NCBI GenBank assembly: GCA_027858145.1 | Contig: JAQIDF010000163.1 | Span: 1 to 21,523 of the forward strand | From: Prolixibacteraceae bacterium | GTDB taxonomy: Bacteria; Bacteroidota; Bacteroidia; Bacteroidales; Prolixibacteraceae | DNA: 21,523 nt | Direction of reading: 5' to 3' | Shown here: one piece after another, positions 9,067-16,912 of the stretch | Layout: each line of letters begins with the position of its first letter | How positions within the stretch are numbered: position 1 is the stretch's first letter | Notes under the pieces: generated by a model | Databases searched by the model: none | What the model was told of the DNA's origin: nothing | The model's input: only the letters and a program-made list of their open reading frames with translations | Program-made: the position numbers and the translations under genes

Positions 9067-10290
9067 TTAATTAGGATTGATATAACTATTATAAATTTCC
9101 AAACCTGCCATAATAAACGGCCCAACACCTTTAGGGTCGTTCATACGTACAGGTTCATTGATATAATATTCGAACGACCCGTCACGATATGGGTTGCCGC
9201 CTAAGCCGGCCACAGCGCATACCTTATCCAGACTAGTCGTCCCGTTGTCATTTTCAACAATAAAATGTTCAAGAATTCCATTATAGCCGTTAATGGCTAC
9301 TTCGAGGTAAGCATCATCGATATAGTTATTACGTACGGCCTTCACAAGCGAATAAACAAACATAGAAGAAGCAGAAGCTTCAAAATAATTTCCATCGCGC
9401 TGCCCAATGTCTAGAACCTGGTACCAAAGTCCGCTCTCTTTATCCTGATACTTTTTTATACCTGTAACCACATCGTCTAGTATGTTCAGCATGGTGTCCC
9501 GGCTCGGGTGATCTTCAGGCAGATAATCAAGCACATCAACAATTGCCATGGCATACCAGCCCATTGCACGCCCCCAGAAATGAGGGGAACAGCCGGTTTC
9601 AGGATTGGCCCATCGCTGGGTTTTACTTTCGTCCCAACCATGATAGTTTAAACCTGTTTCAGGGTCGTACGTATGTTTATGAACCACCACAAACTGGGTT
9701 ACCACATCATCAAAAGCTGCCGGCTCGTTAAAAACTTTTGCAAAGCGCGCGTAAAAAGGTGCCCCCATGTATAATCCATCGAGCCACATTTGGTGCGTGT
9801 ACCTTTTTTTATGCCAAAAACCACCTTCGGAAACACGCGGATGATCGCGTAACTGGTCGCGCAATATATAAATAGCCTTTTTGTATCGTTCGTCGCCAGT
9901 CTCTTCGTATAAATCGAACAGGAATTTGCCCGAGTTTACTTTATCAATGTTAAAATCGCTGCGTTTGTATTTTCTTATTTCGCCATTCTCGTTTATAAAA
10001 TCATCGGCATAGCCTTTAGCATAGTTGAAGTATTTTTCATCGCCGGTTTCTTTCCACACTTGTATCATCGACTGTGCAATAAGCCCGCCGGTGTAATTCC
10101 ATTTTCCTTTAGGATTAAAATCGACCGTTGAAGGATGCGGGAAATGCACCATTTCGGAATCGGCCATTGTAACCGACATCGTCAATCCTTTTTCACCAAT
10201 ATCATCTCCATTGCGTATTGCACAACTAATTGTCAGTAAAACAATTGCCACAATAACGGTTAACTTCTCAATCATAGTTGTCAGAAACAT
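9067..10290 (-). CDS. GH105 unsaturated (rhamno)galacturonyl hydrolase, lipoprotein
   Basis: This 407-residue protein has a lipobox at TISC (C23), so it is probably membrane-anchored, facing the periplasm or the outside. The rest is an (alpha/alpha)6-barrel of the GH105 (YteR/YesR) family, which hydrates and removes the 4,5-unsaturated uronic acid left by pectin or rhamnogalacturonan lyases. Family motifs are intact: IDKVNSGKFLF (115-125), GGFWHKKRY (156-164), HQMWLDGLYMGAPF with candidate catalytic D171 (166-179), NYHGWDESKTQRW (215-227) and GRAMGWYAMAIVD (240-252). Length is normal. Substrate choice between rhamnogalacturonan and homogalacturonan products cannot be read from sequence; the CE8 gene in the operon argues for homogalacturonan-derived products. 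Its product needs lyase-generated ends, but no lyase gene is visible here. An internal start at 10275 (MIEKL) is also possible. It lies 10 nt upstream of SusC. Confidence 0.94.
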   Translation of the reverse strand: MFLTTMIEKLTVIVAIVLLTISCAIRNGDDIGEKGLTMSVTMADSEMVHFPHPSTVDFNPKGKWNYTGGLIAQSMIQVWKETGDEKYFNYAKGYADDFINENGEIRKYKRSDFNIDKVNSGKFLFDLYEETGDERYKKAIYILRDQLRDHPRVSEGGFWHKKRYTHQMWLDGLYMGAPFYARFAKVFNEPAAFDDVVTQFVVVHKHTYDPETGLNYHGWDESKTQRWANPETGCSPHFWGRAMGWYAMAIVDVLDYLPEDHPSRDTMLNILDDVVTGIKKYQDKESGLWYQVLDIGQRDGNYFEASASSMFVYSLVKAVRNNYIDDAYLEVAINGYNGILEHFIVENDNGTTSLDKVCAVAGLGGNPYRDGSFEYYINEPVRMNDPKGVGPFIMAGLEIYNSYINPN

Positions 10291-10340
10291 TTTATTCAGA
10301 TATTTTGCTGTTAATTATTCTTTATTGTATAGCGAAAGGA

Positions 10341-10445
10341 TCAAAAAAGAAGGGTTACCAAAAAAGACATTGCACCTATGAGCCCAATAAACAACAATAC
10401 AATCCCCCACGTCATCCTCTTGAACTCATTGTCCATTTTATCCAT
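10341..10445 (-). CDS. Possible 34-residue single-pass membrane peptide at the head of the PUL
   Basis: A short open frame starts at ATG 10445 (second in-frame ATG at 10436) and stops with TGA at 10341-10343. It encodes a charged N-terminus (MDKMDNEFKRMTW) followed by about 21 uninterrupted hydrophobic residues (GIVLLFIGLIGAMSFLVTLL) and the stop. This is the layout of a bacterial small membrane protein and is less likely in random AT-rich sequence. It lies 50 nt upstream of GH105 on the same strand and about 70 nt downstream of the -7-like element, so it would be the first cistron of the PUL transcript. AGAAAGA sits 9 bases upstream of the start. I do not recognise a family and suggest no function. 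It could be a chance frame within a 5' untranslated region. Confidence 0.45.
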   Translation of the reverse strand: MDKMDNEFKRMTWGIVLLFIGLIGAMSFLVTLLF

Positions 10446-10514
10446 CTGCTTCGATCTTTCTGAATTTTTCGGAAAAGTATATACTTCGGGACACATGCAG
10501 TATTTAAATAATCC

Positions 10515-10522
10515 CAAACACA
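10515..10522 (-). promoter_or_regulatory. Candidate -7 element of the PUL promoter
   Basis: On the minus strand the site reads TGTGTTTG, one base away from the Bacteroidetes -7 consensus TAnnTTTG. It begins 18 bp downstream of the second operator-like unit, and no TTTG (-33) box stands about 20 bp upstream, as expected for an activator-dependent promoter. A start near 10508 would give a leader of about 60 nt before the small membrane peptide. This rests on pattern matching only. TATATACTTT at about 10473-10482 is a weaker alternative. Confidence 0.35.
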
Positions 10523-10540
10523 GATGTCAGGCTTCCCGCA

Positions 10541-10581
10541 CGAGGTAAATATTTCCCAAAACGAGGGCAATATTTCCCATA
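10541..10581. promoter_or_regulatory. Two tandem palindromic units, candidate HTCS operator
   Basis: Two 20-bp units, 10541-10560 and 10562-10581, share CGAGGnnAATATTTCCCAnA with identity at 17 of 20 positions. Their spacing is exactly 21 bp, two helical turns. Within each is a dyad: GGGCAATATTTCCC (10565-10578) has symmetrical GGG/CCC and AATATT, while GGTAAATATTTCCC (10544-10557) has one asymmetrical arm position. They lie immediately upstream of the candidate -7 element in the operon's direction, where an activator would bind to contact RNA polymerase. The neighbouring HTCS with an AraC-type domain is the obvious candidate ligand, but that link is inference. Confidence 0.55.
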
Positions 10582-10897
10582 ATAGAACACAAGAAGCTCT
10601 GCATCAAGGTTTTTTTCATCCCTCTTGTTGCCCCCGGTAATTTATTAGTTCGCCCTCACTCCAGCCAGCATTTTTGACGACCACCCACGTTTTCGCTTCC
10701 ACGAAAGTGGGTGATTGGCTACCAATTAAATTTGGTGTATTCGTAGTGAAATGAAAGAATATATTAGATGCCCAAATCAAATTATCCGGATCCGGGAATA
10801 CGGATTGAGAGAACCGGATTAACTAATGTCAATTATAATACTTGCTTACTATTTTTAGTATAACACCCCCAATAATAAGTCAAAAACGAACTAATTA
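10582..10897. other. Rest of the intergenic stretch between the HTCS stop and the PUL operator
   Basis: This is 316 bp without a convincing gene. It contains the bulged stem-loop at 10682-10713, a short dyad ATTGG-CTA-CCAAT at 10714-10726 overlapping ACCAA-TTAAAT-TTGGT (10721-10736), and a small AT dyad TACTA-TTTT-TAGTA near 10847-10860 that lies downstream of the HTCS stop. A 23-codon frame at 10751-10822 (plus) has no features of a real protein. No clear T-tailed terminator for the HTCS was found. Confidence 0.5.
10682..10713. repeat. Stem-loop CACCCAC/GTGGGTG
   Basis: CACCCAC (10682-10688) pairs with GTGGGTG (10707-10713) and, after a two-base bulge (GT), TTTCG pairs with CGAAA, leaving a six-base loop. 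That gives 12 paired bases. No T-run follows on either strand, so a classic intrinsic terminator is not supported. It could be an mRNA 3' structure of the HTCS transcript or a regulatory site. Confidence 0.45.
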
Positions 10898-13800
10898 TCA
10901 ACCCTGTTTATTCTTCAAATATCCAGAAGCACTCATCCCATACTGTTGTTTAAAGCATTTACGGAAATGGGACAGATCTTTGAACCCTACAGCGTAAGCA
11001 ACCTCCGAAACGGTCATTGTTTGTTGCTCCAAAAGCTGAACAGCCCTTTTTAACCTTACATTCCGAATAAATTCTTTAACGGTCATATCAGTTAAAGCAC
11101 TTAATTTGCGGTAAAGTTGCATTCGGCTCACCCCTACTTCGGCAGCAAAATTCTCAATGTCAAGTTCACTGTTCGGGATGTTCTTTTCAGCGACCTTCAT
11201 TACCCTTTTTATGAATTTTTCATCAGGAGAAGCCACTTTCACATTCTCAGGCTCGAACCTCAGGTTACCGGCATACCGTTTCTTTATTGCCTCCCGCATT
11301 TCAGCTATGTTGTCAATTTTGGTTTCAAGAATTGATAAGTCAAAAGGTTTGGTGATGTAATCATCAGCACCACACGACAAGCCCTCAATCTCATTCTCCC
11401 TTGATTTTAGGGCCGTTAACAACAAAACAGGAATGTGAGAAGTACGCTCGTCACTTTTCACCCATTTACAAAACTCATAACCATCGGCATCGGGCATTAA
11501 AACATCGCTAATAATGATATCGGGGATTATATCGAGCGTTTTTTCCCATCCTGCTTTTCCATCAACGGCTTCAACAACCTGATACTTTTCTGAGAAGTGG
11601 CTTTTAAGTAAGTTTCTTACATCGGGATTATCTTCAACAACCAATAATATTTTGGCCGAAGTATTTTCAGCAGATAATTCAGGAACATTATTCTTTTCTT
11701 CTTTGACCGCAGTCTTTAATGGCAAGTTATCTTCCGTGGCACTTTCTGAAACATCGCTCACATACGGCAACCATACCGTAAATCTTGTTCCTTTTCCAAC
11801 TTTACTGTCAACAAATATTTTCCCTCCGTGCAACTCAATCAGCTCTTTTGAATATGCCAGGCCAATACCGGTTCCTGTGGCCTTATTTTCGTCATTATCC
11901 TGGAAGAATCGATTAAAAACACGAGTTAAATTCTTTTTGGCAATTCCCTGCCCCGAGTCACTAACCATTATTTGAACAAACTGCCGCCCGGTATTTTCAT
12001 CTAAATCTACATCATCATCGGTATCAAAAACAAGAGAAAGGTATACACGTACACTACCACCTTTCGATGTAAATTTAACGGCATTCGACAATAAGTTATT
12101 TACAATTTTCTCCAGCTTATCCGAATCAAAACGGGCCATTAAACTTTTACGCATTGATTTAAAGCTCAGCTTTATTTCTTTTTCTTCGGCATAAGAATCA
12201 AATGAATGCACAACTTCATCGACATAGCGAACAATGTTACCTTCTGAAAGTTCAAGTTTGAGGTTACCGGTTTCCAGCTTACGGTAATCAAGCAATTGGT
12301 TTATTAAGCGATCGAGCTGTTTTGTATTCCGGTACATCATTTCAACATGCGAATCGAGTTGTTCAGGAGGAACTTTTTTATTTTTCAATTTTTCAAGAGG
12401 TGCCAGTATTAACGTCAAGGGTGTTCGTATCTCATGCGAAATGTTCGTGAAAAATTTCAGTTTTAGCATATCCAGTTCATGCATTTTTTTAGCTTTCAGT
12501 CTTTCGAGAACAAGATCGTTCTTCATTTTCTCGCGGTAAAGCACCAATTGAATCAATGCAGAAATCATCAGCATTACAATAAAAAGAATGAGAGATCGAA
12601 ACCATGTCGTTCTCCAAAATGGAGGCAAAATAGTTATCGGAAGCGACAATTCTGTGTTATCCAGTTCTACCCCGGGAACAACCCTTTTTATACGAAGGAT
12701 ATAATCGCCCGGGTCAAGGTTAGTATAAGTAGCCGTCCGCTGAGTTGAAGGTTCATTCCAGTCGTGGTCAAATCCTTCGAGATAATAACTGTACAAATTC
12801 CTTTCGCTGTTGATATAATTCAGGGCAGCAAATTCAAAGGTTATTACCTTCTGATCATAATTCAATACCAATTCTCTGGTTTCATTTATATTCTTTTTCA
12901 ACACAGCATTCTCCCCATCAGCAACTTTAACCTCGCGGTTTAAAATTCTGAAATCGGTAAAAACCAACGGCACTTCGGAATTATTAACCTGCACTTTTGC
13001 CGGGTCAAAAATATTAAAGCCTGAAATTCCACCGAAAACCATCGTCCCGTCTTTCCGCTGCATAGCTGCACCATACGAAAACTGGTTGTTCCTTAACCCG
13101 TCCTTGCTGTTATAATTTCTAATGATTTCTGTTTCGGGCACAAACTCTGAAAGCCCGTTTGTGGTACTCACCCACAAATGATTTTCGCTATCTTCAAGAA
13201 TACAAAGTGCCTGATTATTAGCCAGCCCTTTACTGGTATCGTAATATTTTACGGCACCTCCGGGCAAAGTATAAAGTGCCAGTCCATGGTTAACCGTGGC
13301 AACCCAAAAACGTCCGCTACTGTCTTCGTAAACAGAGCGTACATATTCATTAAACCGGTATATTTTTTCAGTATCGATATTATAAACAACGACTTCGCTG
13401 GGCGTCCCCATCCATAAATTATGTTTTGAGTCCATTTCTACCCAGTTAACATGTTCGCCAAATAAGTGATCGAAATGAGTTATCTCAAGTGTTTTGGGAT
13501 CTACACGGTCTACCCCGCCCCAACTGGCCACCCATATATTTTGCTGATGGTCAAGTTCAACATCCATTACCTTATCATTTAGCAGTGATGAGGGATCGTA
13601 AGGATCATGACTCAGATTCGTAACTTTGCCACTTTCGAGGTTTAAAACATCAACACCTCCCCAAAATGAACCGATCCATAAGTTTCCAATGCTGTCGGGT
13701 TGAAAGGCCTTGATACAATTACGGGATAAACTATTGGGGTTATCAGAATCGGCCATCAGATACTTGTATGCTCCGGTTTCAGGATTATAAATATTAACGC

Positions 13801-14995
13801 CGCCATCTTCAGTTCCGACCCACAGCTTACCATCAGCATCTTCCCAAAAGGCATACACAATACTGCTGTTTAAATATTTATTATTTGAAGGCTGAGCACT
13901 AAAATTTCTGAAAACCTGTTTACTTTTACCCAACAAGTTCAAGCCACCCCGGGTGCCAATCCATGTTTCCCCTTTGTTATCGTGATAAATATCGAGTATG
14001 GAATTGTTGACTAAGCTCCCGTTGCTACGTTCATCGCTCCGGTAATAACCTACAACCCCCATTTCTTTTTTATACAGGTACAGCCCGCCCCGCGTGCCAA
14101 TCCAAAATTGCCCGAAACTATCCATTGAGACAGCTCTTACCGTTTCACTTCTATCAACAGCAGGTTCCAGCTTTACTTTTTTGGTTTTCAGGGTAACCGG
14201 ATCGATTAGAAACAAACCATTCAAATAGGTTCCAACCCAAATAAATCCATCCCGATCGCTAAATATCTCCCAGATTTCATCGGTCATACCATCTGCAAAA
14301 GGCAGATCAAATGACTCAACCTCTTTCGTTATCGGGTCAATTATATATAAGCCACTGTTGGTACCGGCCCACAATCTGCCGGTATTATCAAATGACAGCT
14401 CGCGCACATAATTTGTCCACCCATCATTGTTTTGTCTATTATTCTGTTCTGTTAACTTTTTAATGCTACCTGACGGTTCAATGATAAATACGTCATTCTG
14501 GGTTGCTAACCACAAATTACCATCATCATCTTCGCAAATATCATTCACAGAAACATCACCCGAAAAATAAGGATGTGCATCGAATGGTTTATCAAATTTT
14601 TCAGTCTCGCGGTTAAAACGGTTAAGGGCACCATTTTCTGTACCGAAATATAAGTTGCCCTTGCGGTCCTCAAATATAATTCGGATTAAACTCCCTTTTA
14701 AACTTGTTGAATCGTTTGGCGAACTCAAAAAGTTTGTAAACTCATATCCATCGTAACGCGACACCCCCTGGCTTGTACCAATCCACATCCAGCCATAACG
14801 ATCCTGAAAAATGTGTTGAACATGATTATTGGGCAGGTCATCTGCCTGGGTATAACTGTCAAAAAACATTTCGCGCTGAACAGCATTTGCTGCCAACGCC
14901 CCAATCAACAATAACCCAAAAAGCAACATTGTACTCCCAATAAACCGGAAAAGATTACCCCTGGTAAAAGGAAACATACTGAAAATTTTTCGCAT
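10898..14995 (-). CDS. Hybrid two-component system (HTCS) regulator of the pectin PUL
   Basis: The 1365-residue protein starts at ATG 14995, chosen because AGGTGG (15006-15001) lies five bases upstream; a GTG three codons earlier overlaps that site. Domains in order are an N-terminal signal/membrane segment (about 18-40), a periplasmic sensor of 14 Reg_prop-type repeats (about 45-665, recurring W-[IV]-G-T cores), which would make two seven-bladed propellers, a Y_Y_Y domain (about 725-790) and a transmembrane helix (about 800-822). A HisKA region follows with phospho-acceptor H854 in SHEIRTP, then HATPase with N-box NNLLSNA and G-boxes DSGQG and GTGIGL, a receiver with acidic pair E1121-D1122, phospho-acceptor D1164 and K1216, and a C-terminal AraC-type helix-turn-helix (about 1265-1365). 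All key residues are present, so it should be active. Such proteins bind a specific oligosaccharide and activate the adjacent PUL; the ligand is inferred to be pectic. It lies upstream of the PUL on the same strand. Confidence 0.96.
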   Translation of the reverse strand: MRKIFSMFPFTRGNLFRFIGSTMLLFGLLLIGALAANAVQREMFFDSYTQADDLPNNHVQHIFQDRYGWMWIGTSQGVSRYDGYEFTNFLSSPNDSTSLKGSLIRIIFEDRKGNLYFGTENGALNRFNRETEKFDKPFDAHPYFSGDVSVNDICEDDDGNLWLATQNDVFIIEPSGSIKKLTEQNNRQNNDGWTNYVRELSFDNTGRLWAGTNSGLYIIDPITKEVESFDLPFADGMTDEIWEIFSDRDGFIWVGTYLNGLFLIDPVTLKTKKVKLEPAVDRSETVRAVSMDSFGQFWIGTRGGLYLYKKEMGVVGYYRSDERSNGSLVNNSILDIYHDNKGETWIGTRGGLNLLGKSKQVFRNFSAQPSNNKYLNSSIVYAFWEDADGKLWVGTEDGGVNIYNPETGAYKYLMADSDNPNSLSRNCIKAFQPDSIGNLWIGSFWGGVDVLNLESGKVTNLSHDPYDPSSLLNDKVMDVELDHQQNIWVASWGGVDRVDPKTLEITHFDHLFGEHVNWVEMDSKHNLWMGTPSEVVVYNIDTEKIYRFNEYVRSVYEDSSGRFWVATVNHGLALYTLPGGAVKYYDTSKGLANNQALCILEDSENHLWVSTTNGLSEFVPETEIIRNYNSKDGLRNNQFSYGAAMQRKDGTMVFGGISGFNIFDPAKVQVNNSEVPLVFTDFRILNREVKVADGENAVLKKNINETRELVLNYDQKVITFEFAALNYINSERNLYSYYLEGFDHDWNEPSTQRTATYTNLDPGDYILRIKRVVPGVELDNTELSLPITILPPFWRTTWFRSLILFIVMLMISALIQLVLYREKMKNDLVLERLKAKKMHELDMLKLKFFTNISHEIRTPLTLILAPLEKLKNKKVPPEQLDSHVEMMYRNTKQLDRLINQLLDYRKLETGNLKLELSEGNIVRYVDEVVHSFDSYAEEKEIKLSFKSMRKSLMARFDSDKLEKIVNNLLSNAVKFTSKGGSVRVYLSLVFDTDDDVDLDENTGRQFVQIMVSDSGQGIAKKNLTRVFNRFFQDNDENKATGTGIGLAYSKELIELHGGKIFVDSKVGKGTRFTVWLPYVSDVSESATEDNLPLKTAVKEEKNNVPELSAENTSAKILLVVEDNPDVRNLLKSHFSEKYQVVEAVDGKAGWEKTLDIIPDIIISDVLMPDADGYEFCKWVKSDERTSHIPVLLLTALKSRENEIEGLSCGADDYITKPFDLSILETKIDNIAEMREAIKKRYAGNLRFEPENVKVASPDEKFIKRVMKVAEKNIPNSELDIENFAAEVGVSRMQLYRKLSALTDMTVKEFIRNVRLKRAVQLLEQQTMTVSEVAYAVGFKDLSHFRKCFKQQYGMSASGYLKNKQG

Positions 14996-15000
14996 TATAC

Positions 15001-15006
15001 CCACCT
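15001..15006 (-). promoter_or_regulatory. Shine-Dalgarno-like site AGGTGG deciding the HTCS start
   Basis: Read on the minus strand, AGGTGG is followed by GTATA and then ATG (14995). A clear Shine-Dalgarno is uncommon in this phylum and absent from the other genes of the window. It favours the ATG over the GTG at 15004, which lies inside the site. Confidence 0.5.
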
Positions 15007-15028
15007 TATTCTTTTTTCAATAGAATGA

Positions 15029-15036
15029 CAAATATA
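15029..15036 (-). promoter_or_regulatory. Candidate -7 element of the HTCS promoter
   Basis: On the minus strand the site is TATATTTG, a perfect fit to TAnnTTTG. It would start transcription about 25 nt before the HTCS ATG. No TTTG box is seen 19-21 bp upstream; that position is covered by the inverted repeat at 15046-15066. Confidence 0.45.
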
Positions 15037-15045
15037 ACGATTGTG

Positions 15046-15066
15046 TCAATTATGAATTATAATTGA
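15046..15066. promoter_or_regulatory. Perfect 8-bp inverted repeat between divergent genes
   Basis: TCAATTAT, five bases (GAATT), then ATAATTGA form a perfect dyad. It lies between the HTCS (leftward) and the epimerase operon (rightward), over the expected -33 position of the HTCS promoter. It could be an operator for a dimeric regulator. AT-rich DNA makes such dyads more likely by chance, so confidence is moderate. Confidence 0.35.
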
Positions 15067-15174
15067 TAAAAAAAACATTAATACACCCACGTTGAAGAAA
15101 TTATTTTTAGTTTTATCAAATCATAATAAATCAACATTTAATTTGACTTTATCCCAAAATAAGCCTTAAAAAAA

Positions 15175-16155
15175 ATGAAGATATTAGTAACCGGTGCCGA
15201 CGGATTTCTAGGCAGCAATGTAGTACGCGAACTGCTAAAGCGCAACCATAAAGTAAAGGCATTCATTTTCCCCGAAAGCAAATCAACTACGCTCAACGGG
15301 CTCGACATTGAACGCCATGAAGGCAATCTCTTGAACCCTGACGACATAATCAATGCTGCCAAAGATGTTGATGCAATTATTCATACCGCAGCCAATACAA
15401 AAACATGGCCATCGCGCTGTAAAAGTCATGCTGCTGTAAATATTGAAGGCACCAAAAATGTAATAAAAGCTGTCACCGAAAACAAAGTAAAGCGAATGGT
15501 TTACGTGGGCACAGCCAACAGTTTTGGCCCCGGAACCAAAGAAAACCCCGGAACCGAAAAAAATCCATACGCTTCGGCAAAATACGATCTGGGCTACATG
15601 GACTCAAAATACCAAGCCCATCTGCTGGTTTTGGATGCGGTAAAACAAGGTTTGCCGGCTGTTATTGTTAATCCAACTTTTATGTTTGGCCCACATGATT
15701 CAGGCCCCAGCTCGGGTGCAATGATTGTGGCCGTTTACAAAGGCAAAGCCCCCGGATACTCACCCGGCGGCAAAAATTATGTGTATGTAAAAGATGTGGC
15801 CGTTGGTATTTGTAACACACTCACGATGGGTAAAATTGGCGAAAGCTATATTCTTGGAAACGAAAACCTTTCATATAAAGAAGCTTTTCAACTTATTGCC
15901 AAACAAATTGGCGCGAAAGCACCCAATACCTGTATGCCCAAATTTGCAGTATTAACATTTGGAGCCCTTTCATCCGGAATTGCAAAAATAACCGGTAAGG
16001 CTCCGGCTGTTTCATATCCAATGGCGCGTATTTCTTGCGACGGTCATTATTTTTCGCCTGCTAAGGCCGTTAAAGAACTTCAACTACCGCAAACCCCTGT
16101 GGCCGATGCCATTACCGAAGCATTCAACTGGTTTAAAGAAAACGATAAACTATAA
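15175..16155 (+). CDS. NAD(P)-dependent epimerase/dehydratase-family protein (extended SDR)
   Basis: This 326-residue protein belongs to the extended short-chain dehydrogenase superfamily. The N-terminal Rossmann fold has GADGFLG (7-13), the GxxGxxG nucleotide-binding motif. An IIHTAA segment (68-73) follows, and the active site is visible as VGTANSFG (111-118; T113 or S116) and Y141-MDS-K145. The layout resembles dihydroflavonol-4-reductase-like or HpnA-like reductases acting on a hydroxy/keto group, but the substrate cannot be deduced. There is no signal peptide, so it is cytoplasmic. It is the first gene of a plus-strand operon, with only four bases between its stop and the next start. The start is preceded by an A-rich tract (TTAAAAAAA), usual for Bacteroidetes initiation. 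It is divergent from the HTCS and not obviously linked to pectin use. Confidence 0.88.
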   Translation: MKILVTGADGFLGSNVVRELLKRNHKVKAFIFPESKSTTLNGLDIERHEGNLLNPDDIINAAKDVDAIIHTAANTKTWPSRCKSHAAVNIEGTKNVIKAVTENKVKRMVYVGTANSFGPGTKENPGTEKNPYASAKYDLGYMDSKYQAHLLVLDAVKQGLPAVIVNPTFMFGPHDSGPSSGAMIVAVYKGKAPGYSPGGKNYVYVKDVAVGICNTLTMGKIGESYILGNENLSYKEAFQLIAKQIGAKAPNTCMPKFAVLTFGALSSGIAKITGKAPAVSYPMARISCDGHYFSPAKAVKELQLPQTPVADAITEAFNWFKENDKL

Positions 16156-16159
16156 CACC

Positions 16160-16900
16160 ATGCTACAAACCTTAAACCCCGACCTTAGCTGGCAAGAAGG
16201 AGATTTCCAGACCTTCTTCATCATTCTGATATCCATTGCGTTCTTCACCATTTACTGGTTTATTTTTAAATCGGAAAAAATCAAGAACTATTTTTATAAG
16301 AAATACGAATTCGACAAAGCCGCTGCCCGTCATATTCTTTTTACAAAGTATGCCGGTTTTGTTTTAATGGGGTTAATCCCTACCATTCTGGCTTTGATTT
16401 TTTTGCCACATATTTCGCTGGCCGATTATGGTCTGACATTTAATTCACAAACCTGGATTACATCGTTGCTGTGGATTGTGGGTATCAGTGTGGTAATTAT
16501 TCCGGTATCGATGATGAGTGCCAAAAAGCCTAAGAACCTTGTTAATTACCCGCAAATACGGTCAAAAGTGTGGACAAAAAAGCTGATGTTGCACAATGCA
16601 CTGGGTTGGACATTTTACCTGTTTGGCTACGAATTTTTGTTCCGTGGGATTTTATTTGTGCCTTTGGTATTGTCGATAGGCTTTTGGCCGGCCACAGCTG
16701 TGAATATTGCACTCTATTCGGCCACACACATACCTAAAGGTTTAGAAGAAACCATTGGTGCAGCCGTGCTTGGTTTGGCCTTATGCTGGCTTACCGCCTT
16801 AACCGGAACCATCTGGATTGCCTTTTTTGTACACGTGGCCATGGCTCTTAGCAACTCGTTTACCGCCCTGAAACATAACCCTGAAATGACCATCCAATAA
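16160..16900 (+). CDS. CPBP-family (CAAX protease/Abi-like) integral membrane protein, divergent active site
   Basis: This is a 246-residue polytopic membrane protein. ATG 16160 is used because it begins four bases after the preceding stop; an earlier in-frame ATG at 16106 would overlap the epimerase gene by 50 bp and give a hydrophilic, unlike-membrane N-terminus. Hydrophobic segments fall at about 18-36, 63-83, 100-118, 147-175, 180-190 and 200-230. The C-terminal half matches the CPBP/Abi family: GYEFLFRG (156-163) stands where EExxxR is usual, with the second glutamate and arginine (E158, R162) kept but the first replaced by tyrosine. YSATH (186-190) fits F/YxxxH. The last motif, H225-VAM-A229, has Ala in place of the usual Asn/Asp. 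It may be a type II CAAX-like protease with altered activity or a non-catalytic member. It is translationally close to two SDR genes; its role there is unknown. Confidence 0.8.
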   Translation: MLQTLNPDLSWQEGDFQTFFIILISIAFFTIYWFIFKSEKIKNYFYKKYEFDKAAARHILFTKYAGFVLMGLIPTILALIFLPHISLADYGLTFNSQTWITSLLWIVGISVVIIPVSMMSAKKPKNLVNYPQIRSKVWTKKLMLHNALGWTFYLFGYEFLFRGILFVPLVLSIGFWPATAVNIALYSATHIPKGLEETIGAAVLGLALCWLTALTGTIWIAFFVHVAMALSNSFTALKHNPEMTIQ

Positions 16901-16912
16901 AATAGTAAAAAA

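Noticed and set aside
9057..9128. Longer SusC version starting at 9128
   Set aside because: It would overlap the GH105 gene by 62 bp and add 24 residues in front of a normal signal peptide.
10682..10713. Stem-loop as an intrinsic terminator of the HTCS
   Set aside because: No T-run follows in either direction and it is about 185 bp past the HTCS stop.
10751..10822. 23-codon plus-strand frame upstream of the PUL
   Set aside because: Too short, with no hydrophobic or domain-like pattern and no promoter-like sequence.
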